Below, piece after piece: positions 1 through 10,698 of a stretch of 64,000 nt of DNA. Within the stretch, counting starts at the first letter, position 1; every line of letters starts with the position of its first letter. Source of the stretch: Sorghum bicolor (lineage: Eukaryota; Streptophyta; Magnoliopsida; Poales; Poaceae); assembly GCF_000003195.3 (NCBI RefSeq), contig NC_012879.2, forward strand, positions 33,602,575 through 33,666,574. Reading direction: 5' to 3'. A program made the translations under genes and the position numbers. The notes beneath the pieces were generated by a model. It was not told the origin of the DNA. It did no database searches and saw nothing but the letters and a program-made list of their open reading frames with translations.

Positions 1-101
1 AAAGCGCTGCAGTTGAAGATGATGATGCCAAAGAGATAGAACAAGCCAACCAAATCCGGCTGCGCGCCATATCGGCGATCCAGGCGCTGCTGAACATCTG
101 A
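1..101 (+). pseudogene. 3' end of the antisense coiled-coil gene of copy A
   Basis: The first 101 bases encode the last residues of the same coiled-coil protein that ends at 13110 in copy B, closing with TGA at 99-101. A 31 bp deletion relative to copy B near position 21 is not a multiple of three and shifts the frame just before the end, so this copy is probably broken. Most of the gene lies left of the window. Confidence 0.6.
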
Positions 102-259
102 AGCTTTCATCGGCAACACGTCTTCGCTCTTCTGCATTTCAGCTTTCTTAATGTCTTAGTCTAGCCGATAGGACTGTTATCGGCATCTTTTGAAATGTTA
201 AGTCTGGCCCCAGATACATTTTAATCCAGCCGATAGGAGTGTTATCAGCGCTTAAACTT

Positions 260-3200
260 CTATGCATCGATCCATATGCTGGGGTAGTACTTCTTTAAAT
301 ATTTGCCATTTAATGCTCTGGGAAATTCAACTCCTTCGAGAGTTTCTAAAATATAGGCATTTCCAGGAGCCGATCGACTTATCCGATAAGGACCTTCCCA
401 ATTAGGAGACCACTTTCCAAACTTCGAACTTTTGGTCCCGATCGGTAAAATTAATTTCCATACCAAGTCTCCATCGGCAAACTCCTTAGCCTTTACTTTC
501 TTGTCATACCATCTAGCAACTCTCTTCTTATTTTCTTCTATACTCATTAAAACCTTTAACCGATGTCCTGCTAGATCGTCTAACTCATCGGTCATCAAAG
601 TGGCATAATTATCGGCAGCCAATTGATCTTGAAAAGATAATCGCCTAGATCCAGCCTTAATTTCCCAAGGCAACACTACATGATGTCCATACACCAATTG
701 ATAGGGTGACACCTTGGTTGATCCATGACAAGTCATCCGATAGGACCACAATGCTTCATTTAATAATGTATGCCACCGCTTAGGATTTTCTTCAATCTTT
801 CGTTTGATAAGCTTGATAATTCCTTTGTTAGACGCCTCGGCCTGCCCATTGGCTTGAGCATAATAAGGAGAAGAATTCAACACTTTAATCCCCATACCGA
901 CTACAAATTCATCAAACTCCCCCGATGTAAACATAGTGCCCTGATCGGTAGTAATTGTTTGAGGAATCCCAAATCGGTAAATGATATGCTCCTTCACAAA
1001 ATCAATCATGTTGGCTGATGTGACTCTCTTCAAAGGAATAGCTTCGACCCACTTAGTGAAATAATCAGTGGCAACCAGAATAAACTTATGCCCTTTGCTA
1101 GATGGTGGATAAATCTGGCCGATCAGATCAATAGCCCATCCTCGGAACGGCCAAGGCTTTATGATAGGATTCATAGCCGATGCAGGTGCCCTTTGAATAT
1201 TACCAAACTTTTGACACCCTTGACACCCTTTGAAATACTTAAAGCAATCCTCAAGTATAGTCGGCCAATAATATCCATTCCTTATAATCATCCACTTCAC
1301 CTTAAAAGCCGACTGATGTGCTCCACACACTCCTTCATGAATTTCTCCCATCAAACTCCTAGCTTCATCATCACCTAAGCATCGGAGAAGAATTCCATCA
1401 AGAGTTCGATAGTACAATTCATCTTCGAGGAGCACATACTTGGTTGCTTGAAATCGAACTCGTCTTTCAACTTTCTTGGATGGATCTTTCAAATAATCAA
1501 TAATTTCTTTCCTCCAATCATCGGCACCGATTGCCGATATTGCATTAATCATAGGCTGATATCCCGAGGCATGCTGAGCTAACCGATTGGCCTCTTCATT
1601 ATGCAATCGAGGAACATGCTCTAATCGGAAATCTTTGAATTCCTTTAACAGTTGCATGCTCTTCTCGAAATAAGTTATGAGAACTTCACTTCGGCATTCA
1701 TAGCTCCCGGCCAATTGATTTATAACCAACATAGAATCCCCGAAGACTTCAACAGCGTCAGCACGAACTTCCCTTAACAACTCTATTCCTTTTATCAAAG
1801 CCTGATATTCAGCCTGATTATTTGTTGACGTAGCAACAATTGGCAAGGAAAATTCATACTTCCTTCCCATAGGAGAAACTAACACTATGCCGATTCCTGC
1901 CCCCCGGTCACATGTAGATCCATCAAAGAAGAGTGTCCAAGGCACAATTTCCACAGCCTCCAACGTGCCACAATGTTGGGTCACAAAATCGGCCATAACC
2001 TGCCCTTTAACTGCCTTAGTCGATTCATAACGCAGATCGAACTCCGACAACGCCAAAATCCATTTACCGATCCTGCCACTCATAATCGGCATAGATAGCA
2101 TGTACCGGACCACATCATCTTTGCAAACAACAGTGCATTCGGCCGATAACAAGTAGTGCCTTAACTTGATACACGAAAAATATAAGCATAGGCAAAGTTT
2201 CTCAATGGCCGAATACCTGGTCTCAGCATCAATCAACCTCCTGCTTAAGTAATAAATTATGCGCTCTTTCCCTTCAAATTCTTGAATCAAAGCTGAACCG
2301 ATAACCACCCCATCGGTAGACAAATACAATCTGAAGGGCTTTCCTTGCTGAGGTGGAACTAGAACTGGAGGATTCACTAGATACTTCTTAATTTCATCCG
2401 GAGCCAACTGTTGCTCTTTCCCCCAAATAAATTCTTGATCGGCTTTTAGCTTAAGAAGAGGACTGAAAGCACGAATTTTACCAGACAAATTAGATATAAA
2501 TCTCCTGATAAAATTTACCTTGCCGATCAAGGACTGGAGCTCAGTTTTGTTGGTAGGGGCCACTATCTTATTGATGGCGTCAATAGATCTTCGACTGATT
2601 TCAATCCCCCTTCGATGTACCATGAAACCAAGAAACTGCCCTGCCGATACACCAAATGCGCACTTATTGGGATTCATTTTCAATCCATGCTTCCTTGTGC
2701 ACTCTAACACCTTTCGTAGATCGCCAAGATGCTTTGTGAAATCCCCACACTTAACCACCACATCATCAATATAAATCTCCACCAGCTTGCCGATGAACTC
2801 ATGAAATATAAAATTCATAGCCCTTTGATAAGTAGCACCAGCATTCTTGAGGACAAAAGTCATGACTATCCATTCAAATAACCCAACATGACAAGGACAC
2901 CTAAATGCGGTTTTTGGAATATCTTCCTCTGCCATGAATATTTGATTGTATCCCGCATTGCCATCCATAAAGCTAATGATCCGATGACCAGCCGCGGCGT
3001 CAACCAGCAGATCGGCAACAAGCATCGGGTATCCATCCATCGGCGTAGCTTTATTGAGATTCCTGAAATCAATGCACACCCGAAGCTTCCCGTTTTTCTT
3101 GTAAACCGGAACGACATTGGAAATCCATTCGGCATACCGACACTGCCGAATAAACTTAGCTTCAATAAGTTTAGTGATTTCGGCCTTAATATCAGGTAGA

Positions 3201-3496
3201 ATATTATGATTACATCGGCGAGCTGGCTGCTGATGTGGCCGAAATCCAAACTTGATGGGTAACCGATGTTCAACAATTGATCGGTCTAAACCAGGCATCT
3301 CGGTATAATCCCAGGCAAAGCAATCTTTATATTCCTTTAACAAATCGGTTAATTGTTGCTTACACTCAGGATTTAACTTAGCACTAATAAAAGTAGGTCT
3401 AGGCTTATCACCACTACCTATATCTACTTCTACCAAATCATCGGCCGATGTGAATCCCTGGCCTAATTTTCCATCATCAGCGAACCTATCCATCAA
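260..3496 (-). CDS. pol: Tat gypsy pol: reverse transcriptase, RNase H, second RNase H, integrase
   Basis: This is an open frame of 1078 residues. Reverse transcriptase covers about residues 60-350, with LRVCIDFRNLNKATP and the catalytic YIDD near residue 240. The RT-linked RNase H follows near residue 390, but its first acidic motif reads LYLSTDG, so it looks degenerate. A second, archaeal-type RNase H begins with LFFDGS near residue 520. The integrase zinc finger follows (H and C residues near GAHQ and CQGCQ). The integrase core has DLIGQ near 790, TTDQG near 848 and a glutamate in QAEASNK near 885. The product would copy element RNA to DNA and integrate it. The likely start is ATG at 3493, which overlaps the TGA of the protease frame by one base. 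Copy B is broken in three places where this copy is open. Confidence 0.93.
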   Translation of the reverse strand: MMDRFADDGKLGQGFTSADDLVEVDIGSGDKPRPTFISAKLNPECKQQLTDLLKEYKDCFAWDYTEMPGLDRSIVEHRLPIKFGFRPHQQPARRCNHNILPDIKAEITKLIEAKFIRQCRYAEWISNVVPVYKKNGKLRVCIDFRNLNKATPMDGYPMLVADLLVDAAAGHRIISFMDGNAGYNQIFMAEEDIPKTAFRCPCHVGLFEWIVMTFVLKNAGATYQRAMNFIFHEFIGKLVEIYIDDVVVKCGDFTKHLGDLRKVLECTRKHGLKMNPNKCAFGVSAGQFLGFMVHRRGIEISRRSIDAINKIVAPTNKTELQSLIGKVNFIRRFISNLSGKIRAFSPLLKLKADQEFIWGKEQQLAPDEIKKYLVNPPVLVPPQQGKPFRLYLSTDGVVIGSALIQEFEGKERIIYYLSRRLIDAETRYSAIEKLCLCLYFSCIKLRHYLLSAECTVVCKDDVVRYMLSMPIMSGRIGKWILALSEFDLRYESTKAVKGQVMADFVTQHCGTLEAVEIVPWTLFFDGSTCDRGAGIGIVLVSPMGRKYEFSLPIVATSTNNQAEYQALIKGIELLREVRADAVEVFGDSMLVINQLAGSYECRSEVLITYFEKSMQLLKEFKDFRLEHVPRLHNEEANRLAQHASGYQPMINAISAIGADDWRKEIIDYLKDPSKKVERRVRFQATKYVLLEDELYYRTLDGILLRCLGDDEARSLMGEIHEGVCGAHQSAFKVKWMIIRNGYYWPTILEDCFKYFKGCQGCQKFGNIQRAPASAMNPIIKPWPFRGWAIDLIGQIYPPSSKGHKFILVATDYFTKWVEAIPLKRVTSANMIDFVKEHIIYRFGIPQTITTDQGTMFTSGEFDEFVVGMGIKVLNSSPYYAQANGQAEASNKGIIKLIKRKIEENPKRWHTLLNEALWSYRMTCHGSTKVSPYQLVYGHHVVLPWEIKAGSRRLSFQDQLAADNYATLMTDELDDLAGHRLKVLMSIEENKKRVARWYDKKVKAKEFADGDLVWKLILPIGTKSSKFGKWSPNWEGPYRISRSAPGNAYILETLEGVEFPRALNGKYLKKYYPSIWIDA

Positions 3497-4121
3497 AAAC
3501 AGTCGTCAGAACCGACTGCTTGGATCGGTGGAATCTCGTAATCGGCAACCTTGAGAAAATCTTTCTCCCAAACTTCTCCTGAAATGCACCTGGTCCTCTC
3601 ATAGGTATCCGCCTCTGCCGACGCAATGACATAAGAAGAATCTCCTGGGACAATCTCAATTTTGTCACCTACCCACTGAACCAAGCATTGGTGCATTGTA
3701 GACGGGATGCAACAATTGGCATGAATCCAATCACTTCCCAATAACAAGTTGTACGCACCCTTTCCACTGATCACGAAGAAAGTTGTTGGCAAAGTTTTGC
3801 TGCCGATGGTCAACTCCACACATATTGCCCCCTTGACTGGAGACACGTTCCCTTCAAAGTCTTTAAGCATCATATCGGTCTTGGTCAAATCCTGATCCCC
3901 TTTCCCAAGCTTCCGATATACTGTATACGGCATAATATTAATAGCAGCTCCACCATCAACTAGGATCTTGGTCATTGGCTGCCCATCAACCCTTCCTTTG
4001 ACGAACAGAGCTTTGAGATGCTGTCTTTCGTCATCGGCAGGTTTCTCAAAGATAGCTGTCATCGGATCTAGAGCCAGCTGAGCTATTTGATCGGAAAACT
4101 CCACCTCGTCATCACTGGATG
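3493..4121 (-). CDS. Retropepsin-like protease and adjoining gag end, 5'-truncated
   Basis: The frame is open from the truncation point to TGA at 3493-3495. It carries an aspartic protease signature ILVDGGAAINIMP, in which the usual D-S/T-G is D-G-G, and a second conserved block near NLLLGSDWI. In copy B the same frame continues upstream into the gag C-terminus (to 17983), so the fragment is the tail of a gag-protease product. It is one frame away from pol. The start is lost at the breakpoint at 4121. Confidence 0.85.
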
Positions 4122-6020
4122 CTACTTGGCTAAATCAAATTGAACAAACATTGACGATGTTGCTTATCTCCTTGCAGTGACAAGAAAGAGGGGACAAAGG
4201 GGAAGCAAAAACAAACCTTAGAGGAACTCATAGCGGTGCTTATCTCGTCCTAGGGTTTATTCTTTTGAGTTTTAAGGTGTCTGCAACATAATTTAAGGAA
4301 AGGTCCAATATCATTAGTTTGTTTCCAATCAGAGAATTGGGAACATAAATTGAAGATGATGAAATCAAGTTTGACAGATCTTCAAGAATATCTTGTATTG
4401 TGTGCTGCCTTAAATTTTGTTTTATAGGAAAAAGAAAGTTGTTCATGTACCTCAAGAGCACTAAAGTTTGCATACATAGGTACTGAAAGGGAATAAAGAA
4501 TTAAAGAAAACCCAGATTACCTTGGTCCAGTAGTGGTTACACAAGAGGAATCTGCAAATCACCAAACCACATCTAGAAAAATATAAGGATACACTGACAT
4601 AGTTCAATTTGAAGCATAGATCATTGCAAAGATCTAACAAATAAAATGAAGATCTTTTGTAGACAATAGAAGCATAATAGCTGCAAAGTTAGACTGTAAA
4701 CCTACAGTAAATGAAAAATAAATATAATCTCCAATTAAAACTATTGGCAAGCCGGTAGCATGGAAAAGTTAACCCTCAAGACCCCACAACATTAGCAAGG
4801 CAAATTGATATTCAGAGCAAGTTGAATGGTTGAAGCTACAACAATTAGGTATAAGTATAAATTGCTTTGTGCCTCTATTTACCATACATAGGGAGAACGT
4901 ATAGTATACACAAAAGAAATTGTTGGCATCTCTTGGATGAAGATAGAAACTGAAGGTTTTGCATGGTACTGAAATTATGAACATATCCATTTTATTGTGA
5001 TTGCTGCACAAACCAATGTACCACAGACCAGCGACTTTCAGCTGTCTCCATAACACCCAAAATTAATCTCATGCATACCGAAGGAAAATATGGCAATAGG
5101 CTCGTCCAAATTACATACCAAATAAATATACAGCCTACTGGTCTGAAGAGAACACTGTGATTATTGATGCAACCACAAGACTGGATAGAAAAGGATGAAC
5201 ATTGTTTCTTCTTATGAAGCAACAGGCAAGCATCATCGATGGTGCTAAAAATGTGAACGGAAACATTAATTGTGCCAAATTAAAAGCAAGTACAGCACAA
5301 GAAAGCACAAAATTGATGCCCAAAAACTCAAAGAAATAGGAGAGGCAAAAGTGACCGTACACCACCAAAGTGTATGGCAATGTAATCCTTGGAAATAGGG
5401 CATGTGCTCAGAAATGATAGTATATAATTTGGCGTCACATGTAATGATCATAGATAATGAACACGCAAAGGGCAAATCATTATAGGTAATTGCATGAAAA
5501 CCACGGATCTCATAAGTAAGAGTGAATCCAGCCGCATAGTATGTGACTAAATACACAATAAGCTGTAGCTCTCATTGGTGCATTAAAACTGCACAAAATA
5601 GAACAGCCAGGAATGAATACAAGGAAACAGAATCATCCAATTGACCATTGCCTAATGTATTATGGGACAAGCACAAGAAACAAAAACATAATTTCAGGTC
5701 CAATCATCATAGCAGTAGCCCATTCCCTTAATTTTGAACGCAACAACAATACGAAACTGTACTCATCACTACACATGACTGGAATGCAAACAATAAACAT
5801 AAGAACACCAGCGCTACAGTGGTGTCACACAAATGTCACTGATACGCTCATGTGCTCAGATCTTGGTCGTAATACCTCTCTGCTCTCATATCCAACGAAA
5901 TTGAGCAGCTCACGACCTACAGAACAAGAATCTGCAATAACCATGTAGATCGACAAGAGAAAAGGAGAACACCATATCTACGACAAAATGGAGCCCTCGT
6001 TCATGCATATGGCACATCTG
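4122..6020. other. AT-rich unique DNA, no gene supported
   Basis: I found no ORF with a recognisable domain on either strand. A few minus-strand exon-like scraps exist, for example a short open stretch ending at a GT donor near 4520, but none joins into a protein. The next 330 bases resemble a minus-strand CT-rich leader, so this could be intron or UTR of a minus-strand gene that the Sirevirus insertion has separated from its upstream part. That is speculation. Confidence 0.4.
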
Positions 6021-6068
6021 GAGAGAGGGGAGGGAAAGAGAGGGGAGGGAAGGAGAGGGGAGGGGAGT
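6021..6068. repeat. Purine-rich simple tract
   Basis: This is a run of GGGGA/GGGAA/GAGAGG units. On the minus strand it reads as a CT-rich tract like those in plant 5' leaders. A similar purine tract occurs at about 28294-28345, on the far side of the Sirevirus insertion. Confidence 0.7.
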
Positions 6069-6143
6069 AAACCAGTGAGCGGACAGATCGAGGGAGAGCA
6101 GAGCCACGTCGACTGTCTCCAAAGAGCTCACATAGAGGGGGTA

Positions 6144-6352
6144 GGCGGCCATGGCGCCGGCCATGGCTGCCCGTGCCACGCCGCCGCGCAGGGCCGTGCG
6201 TGTCGGTCGCGCCACACCGTGCCGCGGGGCTCGCCCGCGCAGTGGTGGGGGGAAGGGAGGGACGCTGTCGCCTCGTTCACGTCGCCGCGACTGCCTGCAA
6301 GGAGCTCGCACAGAGGGGGAGGGCAGCCGCGCCCGCCAGCAATGGCCGCCCA
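6144..6352. repeat. GC-rich tandem array, left part
   Basis: One full unit of about 180 bp (6144-6322) and the first 30 bases of a second unit. The units share a core around CCACGCCGCCGCGCAGGGCC and CCGTGCCGCGGGGC. The second unit resumes at 27943 after the Sirevirus. ORFs across it on both strands are low-complexity Arg/Pro/Gly translations with no recognised domain. Confidence 0.7.
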
Positions 6353-8686
6353 TGAAAGGTCCTTGTTTGGTTTTGGTAATTGAGTGACAACTTAGGTGGA
6401 CTAATAGTGTTTATGTGAGATACACAGGAGATTAGTCCACAGGTGAAGATGTGATGATGGAGGAGCTCATTGCATATGAGACATGACATGGAGTCATGTG
6501 ACCAAGGTGGAGAAGATCAAGATGAGGCTTGGCTCGATGGACCGGTTGCAAGAGTGAAGGGCAAGTCAGAGGCTTTGAAGCGAGGGACCGCGTGTGACGG
6601 TGAAGCTTGAGCAAGACTTGACGCCGATGGACCGAGGCAATGGTGAAGAGCAAGTGAGGTCAAGATCGATGAAACAATACGGTCACGTGATGATATGAAG
6701 TGGATCATATCTTTTGGTGATTGGTTGGTGCATGTGTTGCATCAACATTGGAGGAGATGGAATGGAAAGCGCAAGGCAAAGGTATAACCTAGGGCATTTC
6801 CATTTCACCGGTCATAGGTGTGTAGAGAAGTTTATGACCGGATTTAGGATAGATGGCCGTACTATCAAGAGGGGCAAACTTGTTTGCATATGGGTCATCT
6901 AGTGCCACTTGAGCGATCTAACTTTGCATACGTGTTAGGATCGAGTGGCGTGGTAAGTTTGAGAGGCTAACTCATTTGGGAAAATGTTTGTGAAAATGCT
7001 AACACACATGCACATGGTGGTGTACACTTGGTGGTATTTGGCGCTTTTGAGAAAATTAAGTGCATATTTTCTATTGCGCCGGTGGGAATTTTGGAGAAGT
7101 CGCGGGAGTGTTTCTCAGTAGGAAACACTCACGGACGCTCTGCGCGGAGGCACCGGACGCTGGCCTTTAGCGTCCGGTGTGCTGTCGGGTGCAGCAAAGT
7201 GCACCGGACGCACCGGAGAGAGTCCGGTGCTCAGCGTCCGGTGTGTGAGCTGTTTGGCGACCCTATCTGCGCATGAGTCCGGTGAGCATCGGACGCTCAG
7301 GGTGCGTCCGGTGACCTTGCGAGTTTGCGAAGCTCTCTGCGCACGGGTCCGGTGTGCATCGGACGCGTCCGGTGTGGACTAGTTGAGCGTCCGGTGGTGC
7401 TGTGTCAGGCGCGGGCGCGTGGAAGCCGTTGGCGGTAACGGTCGAGTTCAAACGGCTAGTGACACGTGGCCGACGCCTGAGCACCGGACGCTGGGGTCGA
7501 GCGTCCGGTGACTCCCTGTGAGCGTCCGGTGCCCACGTGTTTTGCACAGTGAAGGGGCAACGGCTAGTTTAGCCCTTGGGGCTATAAATAGAAGTGGTGG
7601 CCAGCCTTGGCTGGTGCTGAGCACCCTTGGGACTTAGTGTCCACGCTTGGGGAGTGCTAGGAAAGCCTCTAACTCACTTGTTCTTGCAAGAGTGCGAATC
7701 AATAGCGAGTGAGTGATTCTAGTGCGTTGCATTGAGAGATTGCATCGAGTGGCACTAGGTGTTCGTGTTGCAAGCCAGGGGTGCTTGTTACTCTTGGAGG
7801 TTGCCACCTCCTAGACGGCTTGGTGGCTTGTGACTCCGTCGAAGCACGCAAGGAGATTGTGTGGTGCTCCGGAGAAGAGATTGTGAGGGGTACGGTGCTC
7901 ACCCCGCGGGGATCGTGAAGAGCAACTCTAGTTGAGCGAGACGTGAAGAGCAACAAGTGGTCCGGCCGGGTCAAGTGCTAGAGCTTGTGGTAAGCACTCC
8001 ACATGGGAGAGTGTGACTTGCGGGTCACCACTAGCAAGAGGACCGGCGACAACCTTGGAGCTTGTCTCAACGGGGACGTAGCTTGGTGGCAACCAAGTGA
8101 ACCTTGGGAGAAAATCATCGTGTCAACATTGTTCTTCCCGTTGGTTTGCAAGTCCCTAACACAAGCTTGTTCTTACTTTCATATATTTGTGCTTGTGTAG
8201 TTGCTCTTGTAATTAGTTAGCTTGTGTAGCTTGCTAGTTACCTTCTTGCTTGTGTAGCTAGAAGTAGTTCCCTTGCGTGACTAATTTGGTTTGTGTAACC
8301 TTGTTAGTCACATTGCTTAGTTTGTGTAGCTAAGTTAGTTGTGCTCTCTAATTTGGCATTAGTTGCCTTGTTATTGAGCTTGCTAGTGAGATTAGGCTTT
8401 GTGCGCTTTGCCTCACTAGTTTGAGTAGGAGCTCCCCCGGTTTGCAAAGTACTAGTTGCATAGGTTTGTGTGACCTTGCTCCTAGAATTGGTTAGGTGAG
8501 CTCTTGCTAAGGTAGCACCTTGCTTGCTTGTTTAGGATCTTTTCAAGGTGCTAGAGAACATAGATAGAGGGGTGTAGTCTTGGCTAGACCGATAGTTTTA
8601 ATTCCACATTTGTTTCGGTTAGCCGGCGTAATAATTTTTAGAAAGGACTATTCACCCCCCCTCTAGTCCGCCATCTCGACCCTTCA
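6353..8686 (+). repeat. Sirevirus 5' LTR
   Basis: It starts TGAAAGGTCC and ends CGACCCTTCA, pairs with 25660-27942, and is followed by the primer binding site. It is about 51 bp longer than its partner, mainly because of an extra stretch within the palindrome array near 7140-7200. Base differences between the two LTRs run at about 2 percent in the first 340 bp by hand count. Confidence 0.93.
7110..7590 (+). promoter_or_regulatory. LTR promoter: CACCGGAC palindrome array and TATA box
   Basis: More than a dozen CACCGGAC or GTCCGGTG half-sites, several arranged as palindromes, lie between about 7120 and 7530 in a CpG-rich stretch. A TATA box CTATAAATA follows at 7582-7590. This order matches the conserved Sirevirus LTR core. 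The same array and TATA box (26839-26847) occur in the 3' LTR. Confidence 0.85.
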
Positions 8687-8688
8687 AG

Positions 8689-8700
8689 TGGTATCGGAGC
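8689..8700 (+). other. Primer binding site, initiator tRNA-Met type
   Basis: TGGTATCGGAGC begins two bases after the 5' LTR. It differs by one base from TGGTATCAGAGC, the usual complement of the tRNA-iMet 3' end used by plant copia elements. Confidence 0.85.
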
Positions 8701-8737
8701 TAGGTCTCTCATTTGTGGTCTTCACCAACCCGAGAGG

Positions 8738-9083
8738 ATGGCGGCTTATGGGCTAGATGATTGTGAGACACACATTTTTGATGGTACAAACTTTGCAGTT
8801 TGGAAAAATCACATGCTTGATCATTTTCGTGCAAAGGGACCTAAATTTTGGTGGATTGTCACTAATGGTCTCACACACAACTTGGACCATAAGAATCTCA
8901 CCAAAGCTCAAAAGGTTCTCTTTGAACTTGATTGTGAAGCTTATTGTTATCTAATGAAATCTTTGAGCTTTGAGTTGTTTGATAGGATAAACTCGAAAGG
9001 AACCGCATATGAAATGTGGGAGTCTATCAAACACACCTTCGGTGATTCCTCCACATGGGATGATGACAAGTTCAAAAAGGAGG
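8738..9083 (+). pseudogene. gag: Sirevirus gag, N-terminal part
   Basis: The frame starts at ATG 8738, 52 bases after the LTR, and runs 115 codons to the gypsy insertion. It has the UBN2/DUF4219-like gag start of plant copia elements (FDGTNFAVWKNHMLDHF and later YEMWESIKHTFGD). After 9083 the frame reads into gypsy LTR sequence and stops at 9142. Skipping the insert and one copy of the duplication, the frame continues correctly at 20898. Confidence 0.9.
9079..9083. other. Target-site duplication GGAGG (left)
   Basis: GGAGG here and at 20893-20897 flank the nested gypsy element exactly. This fixes its borders and shows a single integration event into the Sirevirus gag. Confidence 0.97.
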
Positions 9084-9707
9084 TGTTGGTGCAAAAGCTG
9101 GTCTGCAAACACAAAGGGCTAATACCCGATTTCAAACGTTAAGGCGTGCCAGCCGATTTGACCTTACTATCGGCAAAGGTGATAACTCGAATACTTTAGT
9201 CCTGACAACAGCGATGCGCCCGGATGTCACGGCTAAGAGGTACTCACGCGGAACTTGAGAACACACCGAGCTTGAGTCGACGAATTCCTAAGAACTCGTA
9301 ATGAAAAGGGAAAAAAGTATGACGAAGTCGTCGAAAAAGTAGATGCTGGAATATGAGTAAAAACGTGTGTTTGATTGATTGATAGATAGATCATTACAAG
9401 GTCCTAGGGTCTATATTTATACCCTGCTCAAAGAGCTACAACCAGACACGATTAGAATTCGAATTTCAAATTACACGGAATCCGTATACAAAACGATGTA
9501 AATAATTAAGGAAATAACAAAACTATCTCCCGTGACAAACTGAAACTCCTCAACAAACCGATCGGCAGCTTAGTCACTGTCTGTAGACTTAGTCACGTTC
9601 AATTTCTCCCCCATCGGCAACCATCCTCATCGGCAACTCATCTTGTAAACAAAACACTGCCATTTCATCCTGCCATCCTGGACACGTGCCCAAAAACGAT
9701 GTCAACA
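9084..9707 (-). repeat. Tat gypsy 3' LTR (copy B)
   Basis: Matches 20186-20892. It lacks about 83 bp present in the partner between the GATCGGCAGCTT and TGTAGACTTAG blocks. Five GCCGAT/ATCGGC hexamers are present. Confidence 0.95.
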
Positions 9708-9725
9708 CATGCCCCCCAATTTTGG
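9708..9725 (-). other. Polypurine tract of copy B
   Basis: On the minus strand, AATTGGGGGGCATG directly precedes the 3' LTR start TGTTGACATC, the expected plus-strand priming position. Confidence 0.75.
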
Positions 9726-10192
9726 AGTATGAAATCATTAATGCTCCGAAATTCTCTGCAGTAATGATGCCTTTTCCCGCAATTAATGCTCCCAATCTGG
9801 TAACCGACAACCTCAATCTGAACAACTCTGATCCTATTCTTCTGCGGATTCCTCGAAACCCTCAACTTCCTAAACAGGCATTTCCTTCTCAACCGTACAT
9901 CGGCAATATTACCGTTACGAAGATCTGCCGATGTACTGATCAGGACGTTTGTACAAACGGCTACCTTCACTTCATTCGCCCACCGGCAATATGACCGTTA
10001 CAGAGCATTGCCGATGGACCGACCAGGAAATCTCGCACAGTAAAATATCTTCAGATAATGACCGCTTCCCGTCAAATCACCTGCACAATCCCTTGATTAC
10101 CGTGCAAACAGTTACCATATCTACCTGAGCACCCTCGGATTTCTCGGATGCGGCAAAGTGATAAGTCAGATTTGCCCTTGCCCATTTTGTCT

Positions 10193-10201
10193 GATAAATA
10201 G
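10193..10201 (+). promoter_or_regulatory. Possible TATA box of the antisense PMD gene
   Basis: GATAAATAG lies about 150 bp upstream of the ATG at 10350, in DNA between the 3' LTR and the antisense gene. It is followed by a CT-rich leader. If used, the antisense gene has its own promoter, facing into the element and independent of the LTR. Position and sequence only; no other support. Confidence 0.35.
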
Positions 10202-10698
10202 TTCCTTCTCGGGTACTCCTTCCCCATCACATCATTCCACCATCCCAACTTTACTTTTCCAGCGGCGGCGCCATTCAACGTCTCCAAGACCTCCGGCAAA
10301 AACTCTTCCTCACCAACCCGAAGCCCCCAGGCATCCTCCTCGTCGCAAGATGGCTATTAGCTTCATCGTCCCTGAGGTCAATTCTTCATTCCATCCCCTG
10401 TTCTTTTCTTCGCATCCCTGTTCATCCGCAATCCATTTTACTGAACATTTTCTTTTCTTTTCTTTGTGTTCTTTTTCTTTATTTCAAAAACCACCAGGAA
10501 TTGTCTAACAAAATCGTCATCCCCACCGATCAACCACACCTCCAATGCCTCGGCCCTCTAGGGGATCCAGATCCAACCGATCTCATTAACACAGAAACCA
10601 ATAGGATCCCTTTCAGAGCCGAAAATTTTTCTTTAGATCTGTGAAAAGACACCTTCCGCTCTTGGCCCAGTCCTACCGTAGGGTGGAAAGACTGGTTC

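Larger units (their letters stand above)
1..4121 (-). mobile_element. Tat-lineage Ty3/gypsy retrotransposon, truncated copy A
   Basis: This segment matches the complete copy at 12978-17115 almost base for base. It runs off the left edge of the window inside the antisense gene and stops abruptly after 4121, where homology to copy B ends in the middle of the protease-gag ORF. The N-terminal gag, primer site and 5' LTR are therefore missing. Domain order on the minus strand is protease, reverse transcriptase, RNase H, a second RNase H, then integrase, which is the Tat arrangement. Compared with copy B it lacks 31 bp near position 21 (12997-13027 in copy B) but keeps pol open. The truncation could be a deletion or an unequal exchange; no target-site duplication can be tested. 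Confidence 0.9.

Noticed and set aside
770..1378. Plus-strand frames over the integrase region of copy A (and equivalents at 13778-14386)
   Set aside because: They mirror the minus-strand integrase, repeat identically in copy B, and have no domain of their own.
2866..3276. 136-residue minus-strand frame overlapping reverse transcriptase
   Set aside because: It is an out-of-frame shadow of the RT core; the RT frame has all motifs.
6151..6387. Arg/Pro-rich ORFs in the GC-rich array
   Set aside because: They cross the Sirevirus LTR border at 6353, so they cannot be conserved genes.
7110..7535. CACCGGAC repeats considered as a CRISPR-like or regulatory repeat array of a new kind
   Set aside because: Spacing is irregular, there are no uniform spacers, and the array belongs to a Sirevirus LTR present twice in the window.
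8003..8200. Small frame in the Sirevirus LTR, repeated at 27260-27457
   Set aside because: Present only as LTR sequence downstream of the TATA box; no start context or domain.
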